Below are positions 5,480-6,190 of a stretch of 6,190 nucleotides of DNA, piece by piece. The stretch spans positions 1 to 6,190 of the forward strand of contig JAIPCS010000191.1 of the NCBI GenBank assembly GCA_021738105.1, given 5' to 3'. The stretch is from Sulfuritalea sp. GTDB lineage: Bacteria; Pseudomonadota; Gammaproteobacteria; Burkholderiales; Rhodocyclaceae. A program made the position numbers and the translations under genes. Positions within the stretch are counted from its first letter, which is position 1. Every line of letters starts with the position of its first letter. The notes below the pieces were generated by a model. The model made no database searches. It had not been told where the DNA came from and saw nothing but the letters and a program-made list of their open reading frames with translations.

Positions 5480-5792
5480 CCCCTCTGAGCCGCCGAGCGA
5501 GGAAAGTTCGCCGGGAGTTGTCCGGGCGCGTTGTCCGACGACGGCCGTTTTTTTGGCCGGCTAGTTTAGCGACCGGCCAGGCGGGCCTTTCGCAGCGAGG
5601 GGTGAGCGCGGGGTTTCACAAGGCCATCTGCATGGCCTTGTGCCGCGCGAACGGGCGAGACTCTGGCGAGCCCTTCGCCCGCAGGGCCGACGAGGCGGAG
5701 CGTGCTTCTTTGCCTACTTGCTTGCACGAGCAAAAAAAGTAGGTCGCCCGCCGGGGCGAGTCCCGGCATGTGAGTTAAAGGTACAGCTTTAA
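5480..5792. repeat. Structured intergenic element, probably a dispersed repeat
   Basis: At least six stem-loops are packed into about 240 bp: TGGCCGG/CCGGCCA (5554-5560, 5573-5579); the 17-bp stem at 5606-5648; CGGGCGA/TCGCCCG (5652-5658, 5675-5681); CCTACTT/AAGTAGG (5713-5719, 5737-5743); TCGCCC/GGGCGA with loop GCCG (5744-5749, 5754-5759); and TTAAAG/CTTTAA (5775-5780, 5787-5792). The TTCTTTGCCTACTT...AAGTAGG part resembles, from memory, intergenic repeats common in beta- and gammaproteobacterial genomes. Only one copy is in the window, so repetition in the genome is inferred. Element borders are approximate. Confidence 0.5.
5606..5648. repeat. Long hairpin, 17 paired bases with CTGC loop
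   Basis: CACAAGGCCAT (5617-5627) pairs perfectly with ATGGCCTTGTG (5632-5642) around the loop CTGC. The stem is extended by GCGCGG (5606-5611) with CCGCGC (5643-5648) across a one-sided GGTTT bulge. It is the strongest fold in the window. No T-tract follows on either strand, so a classical Rho-independent terminator is unlikely, though it could stop or protect converging transcripts. Confidence 0.8.
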
Positions 5793-5795
5793 AAA

Positions 5796-5815
5796 TCGGC
5801 GCTGGCGATACGGCG
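5796..5815 (+). repeat. Copy of the ~20-bp TCGGCG...ATACGGCG motif, upstream of dRS3-like repeat
   Basis: TCGGCGCTGGCGATACGGCG. It matches the copy at 5899-5918 in 18 of 20 positions, the copy at 2794-2813 (reverse complement) in 17 of 20 and the copy at 2932-2951 in 16 of 20. A run of A bases precedes it, as at 5899. Confidence 0.7.
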
Positions 5816-5831
5816 GAGGATTCAACTCGAT

Positions 5832-5874
5832 GCACTGGATTCCGGCTTTCGCCGGAATGACGGATATGCAGTGC
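5832..5874. repeat. dRS3-like nested inverted repeat
   Basis: ATTCCGGC (5839-5846) and GCCGGAAT (5851-5858) form a perfect 8-bp stem around TTTC. An outer pair, GCACTG (5832-5837) and CAGTGC (5869-5874), encloses it asymmetrically. The ATTCC...GGAAT layout followed by GACGG is like the dRS3 repeats described in Neisseria (ATTCCC-N8-GGGAAT) and similar elements in other betaproteobacteria. It is a variant, with CCGGC in place of the CCC arm. Confidence 0.65.
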
Positions 5875-5898
5875 CGCAGGAATGATGGAGCTGAAAAG

Positions 5899-5918
5899 TC
5901 GGCGATGGTGATACGGCG
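5899..5918 (+). repeat. Copy of the ~20-bp TCGGCG...ATACGGCG motif, downstream of dRS3-like repeat
   Basis: TCGGCGATGGTGATACGGCG, in the same orientation as the copy at 5796-5815 and about 100 bp from it, so the two form direct repeats around the dRS3-like inverted repeat. It lies 21 bp beyond the stop codon of the acyl-CoA synthetase gene. Confidence 0.7.
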
Positions 5919-5939
5919 TCTACCCCGCCAAAAACCCCG

Positions 5940-6190
5940 CTAACCGCCCGCCGTACCCCTCTGCCGCAACAAGCGCCGTTGCACCTTGCCCGTGGTAGTC
6001 ATCGGCAGCGCGTCGATGAACTCGATGATCTTGGGATATTCGTAGGGGGCGAGAAACTGGCGCACGTGCTGTTGCAATGAAGCTTCCAGCTCAGCCGACG
6101 GACTTTCACCCGCCTGCAGCACGATGAAGGCCTTGACCACGGTGCCGCGCGTCGGATCGGGCTCGCCGATCACGGCAGCATTGGCTACGG
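5940..6190 (-). CDS. Acyl-CoA synthetase (AMP-binding family), C-terminal part only
   Basis: The last 82 residues of an ATP-dependent acyl-CoA ligase; the gene enters from the right edge. Such enzymes activate a carboxylic acid through an acyl-adenylate to the CoA thioester. The visible part is the small mobile C-terminal domain. It begins VANAAVIGEPDPTRGTVVKA, the usual 'AAV-G-PD--RG--VKAF' segment, and ends with APYEYPKIIEFIDALPMTTT-GKVQRR. The GK lysine (codon 5985-5987, 15th residue from the end) is the conserved adenylation lysine. The APYEYPK-IEF-D-LP form is most like medium-chain or benzoate-type acyl-CoA ligases, but the substrate cannot be read from this part. The GTG at 6173 is internal: the reading frame stays open and homologous-looking to the window edge. 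Confidence 0.93.
   Translation of the reverse strand, partial: VANAAVIGEPDPTRGTVVKAFIVLQAGESPSAELEASLQQHVRQFLAPYEYPKIIEFIDALPMTTTGKVQRRLLRQRGTAGG

Larger units (their letters stand above)
5398..5939. other. 542-bp hairpin-rich region between convergent genes
   Basis: The ankyrin gene (plus) and the acyl-CoA synthetase gene (minus) converge here. The first ~80 bp after the stop at 5397 show nothing clear. From about 5480 to 5792 there is a dense series of hairpins, and from 5796 to 5918 a dRS3-like inverted repeat flanked by two copies of a ~20-bp motif. Frames that are open here (for example 5440-5742) translate into Arg/Ala/Pro-rich sequence without a ribosome binding site and are not believed. 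Confidence 0.7.

Noticed and set aside
5551..5579. TTTT followed by TGGCCGG/CCGGCCA as a Rho-independent terminator
   Set aside because: The T-run precedes the hairpin on the plus strand and reads as A on the minus strand, so the order is wrong for termination in either direction.
5440..5742. Possible 100-residue plus-strand protein after the ankyrin gene
   Set aside because: Arg/Ala-rich translation, no ribosome binding site, and it runs straight through several strong hairpins; better explained as a non-coding repeat.
5440..5940. CRISPR-like array among the intergenic repeats
   Set aside because: The repeats are unequal hairpins and two dispersed motif copies; there is no regular repeat-spacer periodicity.

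Overview
The window looks like the chromosome of a GC-rich proteobacterium, most likely a betaproteobacterium of the Azoarcus/Thauera type. This is inferred from codon use, the protein families present and the style of intergenic repeats; there is no rRNA or other marker to fix it. No tRNA, rRNA, CRISPR array, transposase or phage gene was found.

Left part (1-1721). On the minus strand a Crp/Fnr-family regulator (210-980) lies upstream of a gene that runs off the left edge (1-95). On the plus strand, divergent from the regulator and separated by 318 bp, is a zinc-binding GFA-family (glutathione-dependent formaldehyde-activating enzyme-like) protein (1299-1721).

Central part (1942-5397). Three plus-strand genes encode proteins with N-terminal export signals and cysteines in their mature parts. 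They are a Cys-rich protein (1960-2739), a protein built of two diverged copies of one ~100-residue domain (3240-4232), and an ankyrin-repeat protein with a separate six-cysteine C-terminal domain (4297-5397). The last two are 64 bp apart and probably one operon. The first is separated from them by 500 bp of non-coding, repeat-bearing DNA. I cannot name the first two families. The set looks like accessory envelope or periplasmic genes whose joint role is unknown.

Right part (5398-6190). A 542-bp region between convergent genes is packed with hairpins, including a 17-bp stem with a CTGC loop, and ends in a short dRS3-like inverted repeat (ATTCCGGC/GCCGGAAT). A ~20-bp motif flanks that inverted repeat. 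The same motif also occurs twice, in opposite orientations, at the ends of a 158-bp segment in the 2740-3239 gap, suggesting a family of dispersed or MITE-like elements. The window ends inside the C-terminal domain of an acyl-CoA synthetase on the minus strand (5940-6190).
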